The position numbers were made by a program, and so were the translations under genes. From Streptomyces sp. NBC_00670 (GTDB taxonomy: Bacteria > Actinomycetota > Actinomycetes > Streptomycetales > Streptomycetaceae): a stretch of DNA of 64,000 nucleotides. The stretch lies in NCBI RefSeq assembly GCF_036226765.1, contig NZ_CP109017.1:5767001-5831000 (forward strand). The letters are read 5' to 3'. Shown one piece after another: positions 1-6,719 of the stretch. The notes beneath the pieces were generated by a model, which was not told the DNA's origin, did not search any database, and saw only the letters and a program-made list of their open reading frames with translations. The first letter of the stretch is position 1. Each line of letters opens with the position of its first letter.

Positions 1-325
1 TGGTGTTGTCGATGGCCGCGATGTGGTCGGCGTCGAAGGCGTGCCGCATGCCGAGCGTGTAGGCGGTGATGCCGAGCCCGATGCCGAAGGCCTTGGAGCC
101 GACCTCGTAGTGCTCGGGCACCACCAGCAGGAACAGCACCCCGAACGCCACCACGTGCAGGGCCAGGATCACCGCCAGCAGTCCGGCGGTACGGACGGTG
201 TCCTCACGCCGCCAGCGGAAGGAGACGGTGGGGACGGCGGCCGCGTCGGCCGCGGGGGTCGCGGGGTCTGTGGGGGCCGCGGGGGTCGCGGACGATCGCC
301 CGGAAGGGCGCGCGGGCAGGGCCAT
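1..325 (-). CDS. NiCoT-family nickel/cobalt permease, N-terminal part (runs off the window)
   Basis: This is the first 108 codons of a membrane permease; the rest lies left of the window. The start is the ATG at 325-323. A hydrophilic Pro/Ala-rich N-terminus of about 40 residues is followed by one transmembrane helix (AGLLAVILALHVVAFGVLF) and then the TM2 signature HAFDADHIAAIDN. HxxxDH in TM2 is the metal-selectivity signature of the HoxN/HupN/NixA family, which imports Ni2+ or Co2+ at high affinity. It is divergent from an ArsR-type regulator across a 420-bp gap holding repeated GCAGGTG motifs, so metal control is likely. Nickel versus cobalt preference cannot be told from this fragment. 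Confidence 0.93.
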   Translation of the reverse strand, partial: MALPARPSGRSSATPAAPTDPATPAADAAAVPTVSFRWRREDTVRTAGLLAVILALHVVAFGVLFLLVVPEHYEVGSKAFGIGLGITAYTLGMRHAFDADHIAAIDNT

Positions 326-745
326 TTCGCATCACGCTCCAGCACCTCGTGGATCACTTCGTGAGATGCCGTGGCCGGTCTCCTGGCTGACGGGTCGACG
401 CGCCCGCCCCAACCTTCCCGGCCGTGCGTGCGCACGACCAGTGGCGCCACCCGAGGGCGGCACGGGACGGGAACTCCCCGATCACAGTGGCGAGGGCCGC
501 TCCGGACTCGACCCCCCGAAAGGGGCCTGCACCGGTCTTCCCGAGCACCACGGCCCGGCCACCATAGGGGGCGCCCGCCGACACCTGCAAGACTGCATAT
601 CTGCGCAGGTGTTGCAGGTGGGACAGATCACGCAGAGCAGGTGTGGCAGGTGGCACAGATCACGCGGACGCCGCGGAGCACGCGAGGACGATCCGAAAGC
701 CCCGGAACCGGCCACCGTCCGCCGTCCGCCTGGAACAATGCCCGC
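326..745. other. Divergent intergenic region between NiCoT permease and ArsR gene
   Basis: No convincing gene is seen in these 420 bases. Positions 326-570 are GC-rich with no clear signal. Positions 581-665 hold the repeat cluster described separately. Both flanking genes would be transcribed outward from here. Confidence 0.6.
581..665. promoter_or_regulatory. GCAGGTG repeat cluster, candidate metalloregulator operator
   Basis: Two direct copies of a 29-bp sequence (605-633 and 637-665) differ at only two positions and are offset by 32 bp, about three helical turns. Each copy contains GCAGGTG twice, 9 bp apart. An inverted CACCTGC lies at 582-588, giving five copies in all. CTGC..GCAG around 593-608 also forms a short dyad. 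The location between the permease and the ArsR gene suggests binding of that ArsR protein or of a Fur-type nickel regulator (Nur). The assignment is inference. Confidence 0.5.
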
Positions 746-1099
746 ATGCATCTCGTCCCCGCCGACCGTGCCGACCGGCGCACCATCGACGGCCACCGGG
801 TGTGCGAGGCCATCGCCGCCATCGGTGAGCCGGAGGCCGTACGCGCCTGGGCCGACCGCTTCTCCCTGCTCGCCGACCCCGGCCGGCTCTCCCTCCTGCT
901 GGCCCTCGACCGGACGGGACCGCTCGCCGTCTCCGACCTCGCCATCGCCACGGGCATGAACGACCCGGCGGTCTCGCAGGCGCTGCGGCTGCTGCGGACG
1001 GCGGAGGTGGTGGCGGGGGAGCGGCAGGGGCGGATCGTGCGGTACCGGGTGATCGACCCGGTGATGCTGGACCTTCTGAAACTGGTCAGAACCACCTGA
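746..1099 (+). CDS. ArsR/SmtB-family metal-responsive transcriptional regulator
   Basis: This 117-residue protein has a winged-helix core (FSLLADPGRLSLLLALDRTG, then a recognition helix in NDPAVSQALRLLRTAEVVAGERQGRIVRYRV), the standard ArsR/SmtB layout. ATG 746 is the only sensible start. His2, His17 and Cys20 lie in the N-terminal arm and could be ligands, as in nickel/cobalt sensors of the NmtR type, but the C-terminal His-rich tail of NmtR is absent. It is divergent from a NiCoT importer. ArsR proteins usually derepress exporters when metal binds, so pairing with an importer is unexpected. The inducing metal is not known. Confidence 0.88.
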   Translation: MHLVPADRADRRTIDGHRVCEAIAAIGEPEAVRAWADRFSLLADPGRLSLLLALDRTGPLAVSDLAIATGMNDPAVSQALRLLRTAEVVAGERQGRIVRYRVIDPVMLDLLKLVRTT

Positions 1100-1199
1100 A
1101 CCGCATCGGATCGGCAGACCGGCCGCGATGCCGGGGGCGTCGCGGACCGTGTCGCGTTCGGCCGATCGGGTGACGATGCGTAAGAATTGGCCCGTGCAG

Positions 1200-1610
1200 A
1201 TGACCAGTGCGAGCCGACGGGGAGGGCCGGTGAACAGCCACGATGTCACCGACGAACAGTGGGAAGGGCTCGCCCAGGTCGTGCCGCTGCGTGGCCGGGA
1301 CGCCTGGCCGTCGGCGGTGGACCACCGTTCCTACGACCACCGGGCCTACGCCGAGGCCGAGACGGAGGCCAGGCGCCGGTTCGTCGTCCTGCGGGTCAAC
1401 GTCTTCGCCGACGCCCGCGACGTCGCCGAGACGCTGATGGCCGGCGTCCCGGTCCTCCTCGATCTCACCAACGCGGAGACGGAGGTCGCCAAGCGCGTCC
1501 TCGACTTCAGCACGGGAGTCGTCTTCGGCCTGGCCAGCGGCATGCACCGGGTCGACAAGAACGTCTTCCTCCTCACCCCACCGGACACGGAGGTCACCCC
1601 GCCCCAGTAG
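1200..1610 (+). CDS. sflB: SepF-like cell division protein (SflB-type)
   Basis: The 136-residue protein carries the DUF552/SepF core: FVVLRVNVFADARDVAETLMAGVPVLLDLTNAETEVAKRVLDFSTGVVFGLASGMHRVDKNVFLLTP. SepF links FtsZ to the membrane. Streptomyces have a main SepF in the dcw cluster plus two extra SepF-like proteins (SflA, SflB) that affect septation and branching. This copy is not next to ftsZ and lacks a clear N-terminal amphipathic membrane helix, which fits the Sfl group. The SflB assignment rests on remembered S. coelicolor gene order. ATG 1200 gives a family-typical length; GTG 1230 behind GGAGGG is an alternative start. Confidence 0.8.
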   Translation: MTSASRRGGPVNSHDVTDEQWEGLAQVVPLRGRDAWPSAVDHRSYDHRAYAEAETEARRRFVVLRVNVFADARDVAETLMAGVPVLLDLTNAETEVAKRVLDFSTGVVFGLASGMHRVDKNVFLLTPPDTEVTPPQ

Positions 1611-1658
1611 GGGCGCGGGGCGCGGGGCGCCGTGGTTCCGAACGGCTCCGCGCCCGGG

Positions 1659-2135
1659 TCAGCCCAGTGCCGCGTCCCAGCGGGTGGGCTCCTCCTCCGT
1701 CAGTGCCAGACGGCGGAGCATCTCCTGGACACGGTCCCGGGACTCGTCCGCCGCGTCGATCGCTTCCATGCACTGCCAGTACGCCCCTTCCTCTCCCGCC
1801 GTGCTCGCGAGGGCGACCAGTGACATGGCCACCTCCACGAGCAGCGAGCCCAGTTCCAGCAATGCCTTGCGCGCGTCGCCCAGTTCGGTGAGGTGCGCGG
1901 CGCGCAGATCGGCGACGAGGGGTGGCGGGGCGTCCAGGACCCCGCACCCTCTGCCCGCCAGTTCCGTCAGCCCCAGCGCCTCGCCGCGGAGCTGCGGGGG
2001 GCCGGACACCGCGAGCCGGCTGCCGATCGCCTGCGCCAGGGCGTAGGCCTGCCACGCCTCCGCCGTGATCCGTAAGGCGTCCTCGCTGTCCGTCAGGGCA
2101 CGCCTGCTCTCCACGATGAGCCGCACCGCGTCCAT
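1659..2135 (-). CDS. DUF6099-like hypothetical protein
   Basis: This 158-residue, mainly helical, soluble protein starts MDAVRLIVESRRALTDSEDALRITAEAWQAYALAQAIGSRLAV and ends LTEEEPTRWDAALG. It resembles small Streptomyces proteins labelled DUF6099, as far as I recall. ATG 2135 sits behind a G-rich ribosome site; an in-frame ATG at 2213 would add a basic extension. No catalytic motif, signal peptide or membrane segment is visible. It is convergent with the SepF-like gene. Function unknown. Confidence 0.65.
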   Translation of the reverse strand: MDAVRLIVESRRALTDSEDALRITAEAWQAYALAQAIGSRLAVSGPPQLRGEALGLTELAGRGCGVLDAPPPLVADLRAAHLTELGDARKALLELGSLLVEVAMSLVALASTAGEEGAYWQCMEAIDAADESRDRVQEMLRRLALTEEEPTRWDAALG

Positions 2136-2308
2136 GCGCTGCCCCCGTTCCCTCCGGCGCGCTCGCCACGCGCCCACCCGACTCCCTTGTTCATTACCCA
2201 GAGTGAAGGTCATCCAGTCGAAAAGCCAGAGGTCGTCCGAAATCTGTGGACAGAGGGCCGATGGTGGACAACATCATCACTACATGGAGTGACGAAGGAG
2301 GGTGGGGT

Positions 2309-2716
2309 TCACGCCTCGGGGGCGGGCTCCGGGGCAGTCCCCGGTTCGGGCACCGGGGCGGGTGCGGGGAAGCGGATCTCGTTGCGGTCGATCTTCTCGT
2401 CCAGCGCCGTCAGCAGGTCGACGTCCAGCCGCTCGCAGAGCTGGAGCAGATACGCCAGCACGTCAGCGACCTCGTCCCGGACCCGGAACGCGGTCTCGGG
2501 GTCCGTCATCACCCGTTCCGACTGCTCCGGTGTCAGCCACTGGAAGATCTCCAGCAGTTCGGACGCCTCCACGCTCAGCGCGGCCGCCAGGTTCTTCGGG
2601 GTGTGGTGCGGCCACCAGCCGCGCGCGGCCGCGAAGTCCACGAGCCGGCGTTGCAAATGGGCCAGATCCGGCGGGTGTTGGTCATGGGGCTGTTCCTCAT
2701 GCGGGTGTTCGTTCAC
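2309..2716 (-). CDS. MazG-like nucleotide pyrophosphohydrolase
   Basis: The 135-residue protein has the all-alpha NTP pyrophosphohydrolase metal motif: EASELLEIFQW (ExxE) followed by DEVADVLAYLLQL (ExxD). It matches small MazG/dCTP-pyrophosphatase-type enzymes that cleave (d)NTPs to (d)NMP and PPi. The first GWWPHHTPKNLAAALSVEASEL segment is typical of this subfamily. The GTG start at 2716-2714 overlaps the TGA of the upstream ATPase gene (GTGA), so translation is probably coupled. The C-terminus is a Pro/Ala/Glu tail. Substrate is unknown; house-cleaning of damaged nucleotides is the usual role. Confidence 0.85.
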   Translation of the reverse strand: MNEHPHEEQPHDQHPPDLAHLQRRLVDFAAARGWWPHHTPKNLAAALSVEASELLEIFQWLTPEQSERVMTDPETAFRVRDEVADVLAYLLQLCERLDVDLLTALDEKIDRNEIRFPAPAPVPEPGTAPEPAPEA

Positions 2717-3864
2717 GCGCCCAGGTGTAGCACCGTCACGCCCTCCACCCCGGCCACCCGCGAGGCGTCGGCGACCGCGCCGATCAGCCGGATGTGCCCG
2801 CGGTCGCACATCCGCACCGCCAGCCGCAGCAGTTCCCGCAGCTGGTGCGGGTCCAGGGAGCGGTCGAGGCCGTCCGCCAGCACGGTGAGCGTCTGCAATG
2901 CCGCCGGGACCTCCCCCACGGGGTCCACCTCCAGGACTCCGGGCCCGGTGAGCAGTACCAGGGCGAGGGCGAGATGGCGCAGTTCGCCGTCGCCGAGCAG
3001 TTCGAGCGGCGTGGCCGGGGAGCCCTCGCCGCGGTCGACGCAGGCGCGGAGAAGGCCGTCGTCACCGTGCTCCACCCGCAGTCCGGTCACCGTCCCCGCG
3101 GTGCCGGCGCGGACGGCGGCGACCAGCAGCGCGTGCCGCTGCCCGCACTCTTCGCGGGTGCGGAACAGCACGTCGGCGAGGTTGTCGCAGCCGGACAGCA
3201 GCCGGCCCCCGCCCGGTGCCACGGGGGCGCGCATCCGCTCGGGGCGCGGGTCGCAGGGAAAGACCGAGCGCAGTGCCACCACCATCTGCTCGGCGGCCGC
3301 GAGCACCCTGCGCTGACCGTCGGTGCCCCCGGCCACGCGCAGCGGGAGCAGGGCGGTGCCGAGCCGGTCGTCGGGCAACGGCCCCCTCGTCACCGGGACG
3401 GCGCCGGCGGTGTGCCAGGCGGCCTGCACGACGCGGCGGCCGGGGTCGCGCAGCGCGGTCTGCAGCAGCGGCAGCCCGTCGGACGTCAACCGTTCGCCGA
3501 CGAGGCGGAGTTCGGGTTCGACCTGGACGGCCACGTCGAGGCGGACGGGACCGGCGGGGCCGTCGGCGGTGCAGCCGATGCGGAAGCCGCGGCGGTGCTG
3601 GGGGTCGGGGCGGGCGGTGCGGGGCACGCAGGTCGCCGGGGCCGGGAACGCCTCCGTGAGGTCGGCGCCGGCGGCGAGGCGGGCGAGGGCGGCGTAGGCC
3701 TCCAGGGCGCGGGACTTGCCGCTGCCGCTGGGGCCGGTGAGGAGGGTGAGACGGCCCAGCGGGAGGGTGGTGCGGCGGTGGCCGGCGTAGGTGGAGAGGT
3801 GGAGTTCGGTGAGGTGGGGGCGGAGGGTGGTGGGGGTCCGCGCGGGGGCCGGGGGCGGGTGCAT
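2713..3864 (-). CDS. AAA-type ATPase (RecF/SMC-like P-loop protein)
   Basis: This 383-residue protein has an early beta strand and P-loop (LTLLTGPSGSGKSRALEAYAAL, residues 40-59). Near residues 270-340 it carries a signature-like LLGDGELRHLALALVLLTGPGVLEVDPVGE, resembling the C-motif/Walker B region of RecF-like AAA ATPases. It ends HIRLIGAVADASRVAGVEGVTVLHLG. The start is ATG 3864; longer upstream frames are just GC-driven. It overlaps the MazG-like gene by GTGA, so the two probably act together. It is divergent from the LLM oxidoreductase gene. The target is unknown; nucleic-acid-linked ATPase activity is inference. Confidence 0.72.
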   Translation of the reverse strand: MHPPPAPARTPTTLRPHLTELHLSTYAGHRRTTLPLGRLTLLTGPSGSGKSRALEAYAALARLAAGADLTEAFPAPATCVPRTARPDPQHRRGFRIGCTADGPAGPVRLDVAVQVEPELRLVGERLTSDGLPLLQTALRDPGRRVVQAAWHTAGAVPVTRGPLPDDRLGTALLPLRVAGGTDGQRRVLAAAEQMVVALRSVFPCDPRPERMRAPVAPGGGRLLSGCDNLADVLFRTREECGQRHALLVAAVRAGTAGTVTGLRVEHGDDGLLRACVDRGEGSPATPLELLGDGELRHLALALVLLTGPGVLEVDPVGEVPAALQTLTVLADGLDRSLDPHQLRELLRLAVRMCDRGHIRLIGAVADASRVAGVEGVTVLHLGA

Positions 3865-3966
3865 GCGGGGAACGTAGACGGCGGTGGGCGCGGCGAACCG
3901 TTCCGCCGGGGAGTGCTTCGCACGAACGGGGGACCGGGGCGGAGGGCGGGTTGTCGTGCGCGGCGC

Positions 3967-4014
3967 GTCGTGGCTGGTCGCGCGGTTCCCGCGCCCCTGC
4001 GGGCGCGCGGGGGC
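3967..4014. repeat. Partial copy of dispersed intergenic repeat
   Basis: The stretch contains GGCTGGTCGCGCGGTTCCC followed by GCGCCCCTGCGGGCGC, the 3' part of the hairpin-forming repeat also found at 9311-9426, 15121-15200 and 57163-57285. Such elements are scattered between Streptomyces genes and often act as terminators. Confidence 0.6.
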
Positions 4015-4077
4015 GGAGAACCGCCGCGTGGTCACCCCCGTCGCGCTCCACCCCCGCCGCCAGGCAGGATGGAGCGT

Positions 4078-4998
4078 ATGGACCTCCGCATCTTCACCGA
4101 GCCCCAGCAGGGTGCCGACTACGACACGCTCCTCGCCGTCGCCAAGGCGACGGAGGAACTCGGGTTCGACGCCTTCTTCCGTTCGGACCACTACCTCAGG
4201 ATGGGTGACGGCGACGGGCTGCCCGGGCCCACCGACGCCTGGGTCACCCTCGCGGGGCTCGCCCGGGAGACCCGCCGTATCCGCCTCGGCACGCTCATGA
4301 CCGCCGGCACCTTCCGGCTGCCCGGCGTGCTCGCCATCCAGGTCGCCCAGGTCGACCAGATGTCCGGCGGCCGGGTCGAACTCGGTCTCGGCGCGGGCTG
4401 GTACGAGGACGAGCACACGGCGTACGGCATCCCCTTCCCCAAGGAGAAGTTCGCCCGGCTGGAGGAGCAGCTCGCGATCGTCACCGGCCTGTGGGCCACG
4501 AAGCCCGGCGAGACGTTCAGCCACCACGGCACCCACTACGACCTCACCGACTCGCCCGCGCTGCCCAAGCCCGCCCAGTCGAAGATCCCCGTGCTCATCG
4601 GCGGCATGGGCGCCACCCGCACCCCGCGCCTGGCCGCCCAGTACGCGGACGAGTTCAACATCCCCTTCGCCTCCGTCGCCGACAGCGAACGCCAGTTCGG
4701 CCGGGTCCGGGAGGCGGCCCAGGCCGCCGGCCGTGACGCCGACGAGCTGACGTACTCCAACGCGCTCGTCGTCTGCGTCGGCAAGGACGACGCCGAGGTC
4801 GCCCGCCGCGCCGCCGCGATCGGCCGCGAGGTCGACGAGCTGAAGGAGAACGGCCTGGCCGGCTCCCCGGCCGAGGTCGTCGACAAGATCGGCCGCTACG
4901 CGGAGGTCGGCGCCACCCGGTTCTACCTCCAGGTCCTCGACCTCTCCGACCTCGACCACCTGGAGCTGATCGCGCACCAGGTGCAGGCCCAGCTCTGA
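4078..4998 (+). CDS. LLM-class F420-dependent oxidoreductase
   Basis: The 306-residue protein has the luciferase-like monooxygenase TIM barrel. Visible are MDLRIFTEPQQGADYDTLLAVA, FDAFFRSDHYLRMG, RIRLGTLMTAGTFRLPGVLA, GGRVELGLGAGWYEDEH and PVLIGGMGATRTPRLAAQYADEFN, the order seen in actinobacterial F420-dependent TIGR03560-like enzymes. These use reduced coenzyme F420 to reduce or oxidise small molecules; the substrate cannot be predicted. I chose ATG 4078 because the in-frame ATG at 4069 lacks a ribosome site. It stands alone, with a strong hairpin after it. Confidence 0.9.
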   Translation: MDLRIFTEPQQGADYDTLLAVAKATEELGFDAFFRSDHYLRMGDGDGLPGPTDAWVTLAGLARETRRIRLGTLMTAGTFRLPGVLAIQVAQVDQMSGGRVELGLGAGWYEDEHTAYGIPFPKEKFARLEEQLAIVTGLWATKPGETFSHHGTHYDLTDSPALPKPAQSKIPVLIGGMGATRTPRLAAQYADEFNIPFASVADSERQFGRVREAAQAAGRDADELTYSNALVVCVGKDDAEVARRAAAIGREVDELKENGLAGSPAEVVDKIGRYAEVGATRFYLQVLDLSDLDHLELIAHQVQAQL

Positions 4999-5046
4999 GC
5001 CGGAGCCCCGGAAGGGCCGGCCGGAGGGCGGAAAATAGCTGATGAC

Positions 5047-5082
5047 CGGCGTGCCGTTCGCTGTACGTTGGGCGGCACGCCG
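5047..5082. terminator. Hairpin after LLM oxidoreductase gene
   Basis: CGGCGTGCCG at 5047-5056 and CGGCACGCCG at 5073-5082 form a perfect 10-bp stem with a 16-nt loop, 48 bp past the stop codon. No T-run follows, as is usual in Streptomyces. Confidence 0.6.
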
Positions 5083-5222
5083 GGTCCGGAACACCAGTAC
5101 GGGTCCCGTGACCGGCGTACCCGCGACGACGCACCGCGACGCCACCACGGCGTCGCACCGCGCCGTCGCCGCACGTCCCTTCACGCCCCGTTCTCCAGGC
5201 CCCGTATCGAGGTCCGATTCCC

Positions 5223-6719
5223 GTGTTCCTGACGATCAGCACCACCGGCACGCCCGAGCGCCCCGCGACCGACCTCGGCTACCTGCTGCACAAGCATCCC
5301 GACGCCGCGCAGACGTTCTCCACCTCCTACGGCACCGCCCACGTGCTCTACCCCGAGGCGGACGAACGGCGCTGCACGGCCGCGCTGCTCCTGGAGGTCG
5401 ATCCGGTGGCGCTGGTCCGGCGCAGCAAGGGCAAGGGCCGCGGCGGCGCGCCCGACGCCGCGCTCGCCCAGTACGTCAACGACCGCCCGTACGCCGCCTC
5501 CTCGCTCCTCGCCGTCGCCCTGAGCAGCGTCTTCTCCACCGCCCTGCGCGGCGTCTGCAAGGCCCGCCCCGAGCGCGCGGCCGAACCGCTGCCGCTGCGC
5601 GTGGAGATACCCGCGCTCCCGGCCCGCGGCGGCCCGGCCCTGGTCCGGCGCCTGTTCGAGCCGCTCGGCTGGACCGTCACCGCCGACCCGGTGGCCCTGG
5701 ACGTGACCTTCCCCGAGTGGGGCGACTCCCGCTACGTACACCTGGTCCTGGAGGGCGAGACCCTCACCCTCGCCCAGGCGCTGCGCCAGCTCTACGTGCT
5801 GCTCCCCGTCCTCGACGACGCCAAGCACTACTGGGTGTCGTCCGACGAGGTCGACAAGCTGCTGCGGGCCGGCGAGGGCTGGCTGCCCGCGCACCCGGAG
5901 CAGAAGCTGATCGTCGGCCGCTACCTCACCCGGCGCTGGTCGCTGGCCCGGCAGGCCATGGAGCGGCTGGAGCTGGTCCGGCTCGCGGAGACGGACGATA
6001 GCGAGGTCGAGGAGATCGACAACGCGGTCGCCGCCGAGACCGAGCAGGAGGAGCGGCCCACCCCGCTCGCCGTGCGCCGCCGCGAGGCGATCGTCGCCGC
6101 GCTCCGGCGCCACGGCGCCGCCCGCGTCCTCGACCTCGGCTGCGGTCAGGGCCAGTTGGTGCAGACGCTGCTGAAGGACCCGCGCTTCACCGAGATCGTC
6201 GGCGTCGACGTCTCCGTGCGGGCCCTCACCATCGCCTCCCGCCGGCTCAAGCTGGACCGCATGGGCGAGCGGCAGGCCGCGCGCGTCCAGCTGCGCCAGG
6301 GCTCGCTGACCTACACCGACAAACGGCTCAAGGGCTATGACGCCGCCGTCCTGAGCGAGGTGATCGAGCACCTGGACCTGCCGCGGCTGCCCGCCCTGGA
6401 GTACGCGGTGTTCGGCGCGGCACGGCCCCGTACGGTCCTGGTGACCACGCCGAACGTCGAGTACAACGTCCGCTGGGAGAGCCTCCCGGCCGGGCATGTG
6501 CGCCACGGCGACCACCGCTTCGAGTGGACCCGGCGGGAGTTCCGCGCGTGGGCGGAGGCGGTGGCCGAACGGCACGGCTACGCGGTGGAGTTCGAGCCCG
6601 TGGGACCGGACGATCCCGAGGTCGGCCCACCCACCCAGATGGCGGTTTTCATCCAGCGGCACACGAACCAGAGGCACACGAACCAGCAGAACGAGAAGAA
6701 GGAGGGAGAGGCGGCATGA
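5223..6719 (+). CDS. hen1: Bacterial Hen1: 3'-terminal RNA ribose 2'-O-methyltransferase
   Basis: This 498-residue protein has the bacterial Hen1 layout: an N-terminal domain (residues 1-250) that binds Pnkp, and a C-terminal SAM methyltransferase. The SAM loop is VLDLGCGQGQLVQTLL (302-317). The metal-binding SEVIEHLD (E379, E382, H383) and HRFEWTRREF (H431) match the Mn2+ site of Hen1 enzymes. It methylates the 2'-OH at the 3' end of cleaved RNA before ligation, so the repaired junction resists renewed cleavage by the same ribotoxin. The start is GTG 5223, directly before FLTISTT. The stop overlaps the Pnkp start (ATGA). Confidence 0.95.
   Translation: MFLTISTTGTPERPATDLGYLLHKHPDAAQTFSTSYGTAHVLYPEADERRCTAALLLEVDPVALVRRSKGKGRGGAPDAALAQYVNDRPYAASSLLAVALSSVFSTALRGVCKARPERAAEPLPLRVEIPALPARGGPALVRRLFEPLGWTVTADPVALDVTFPEWGDSRYVHLVLEGETLTLAQALRQLYVLLPVLDDAKHYWVSSDEVDKLLRAGEGWLPAHPEQKLIVGRYLTRRWSLARQAMERLELVRLAETDDSEVEEIDNAVAAETEQEERPTPLAVRRREAIVAALRRHGAARVLDLGCGQGQLVQTLLKDPRFTEIVGVDVSVRALTIASRRLKLDRMGERQAARVQLRQGSLTYTDKRLKGYDAAVLSEVIEHLDLPRLPALEYAVFGAARPRTVLVTTPNVEYNVRWESLPAGHVRHGDHRFEWTRREFRAWAEAVAERHGYAVEFEPVGPDDPEVGPPTQMAVFIQRHTNQRHTNQQNEKKEGEAA

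Noticed and set aside
2713..5184. Very long leftward frame of over 800 codons
   Set aside because: Only the part from 3864 down has domain motifs; the rest is antisense to the LLM oxidoreductase and open because of GC bias.
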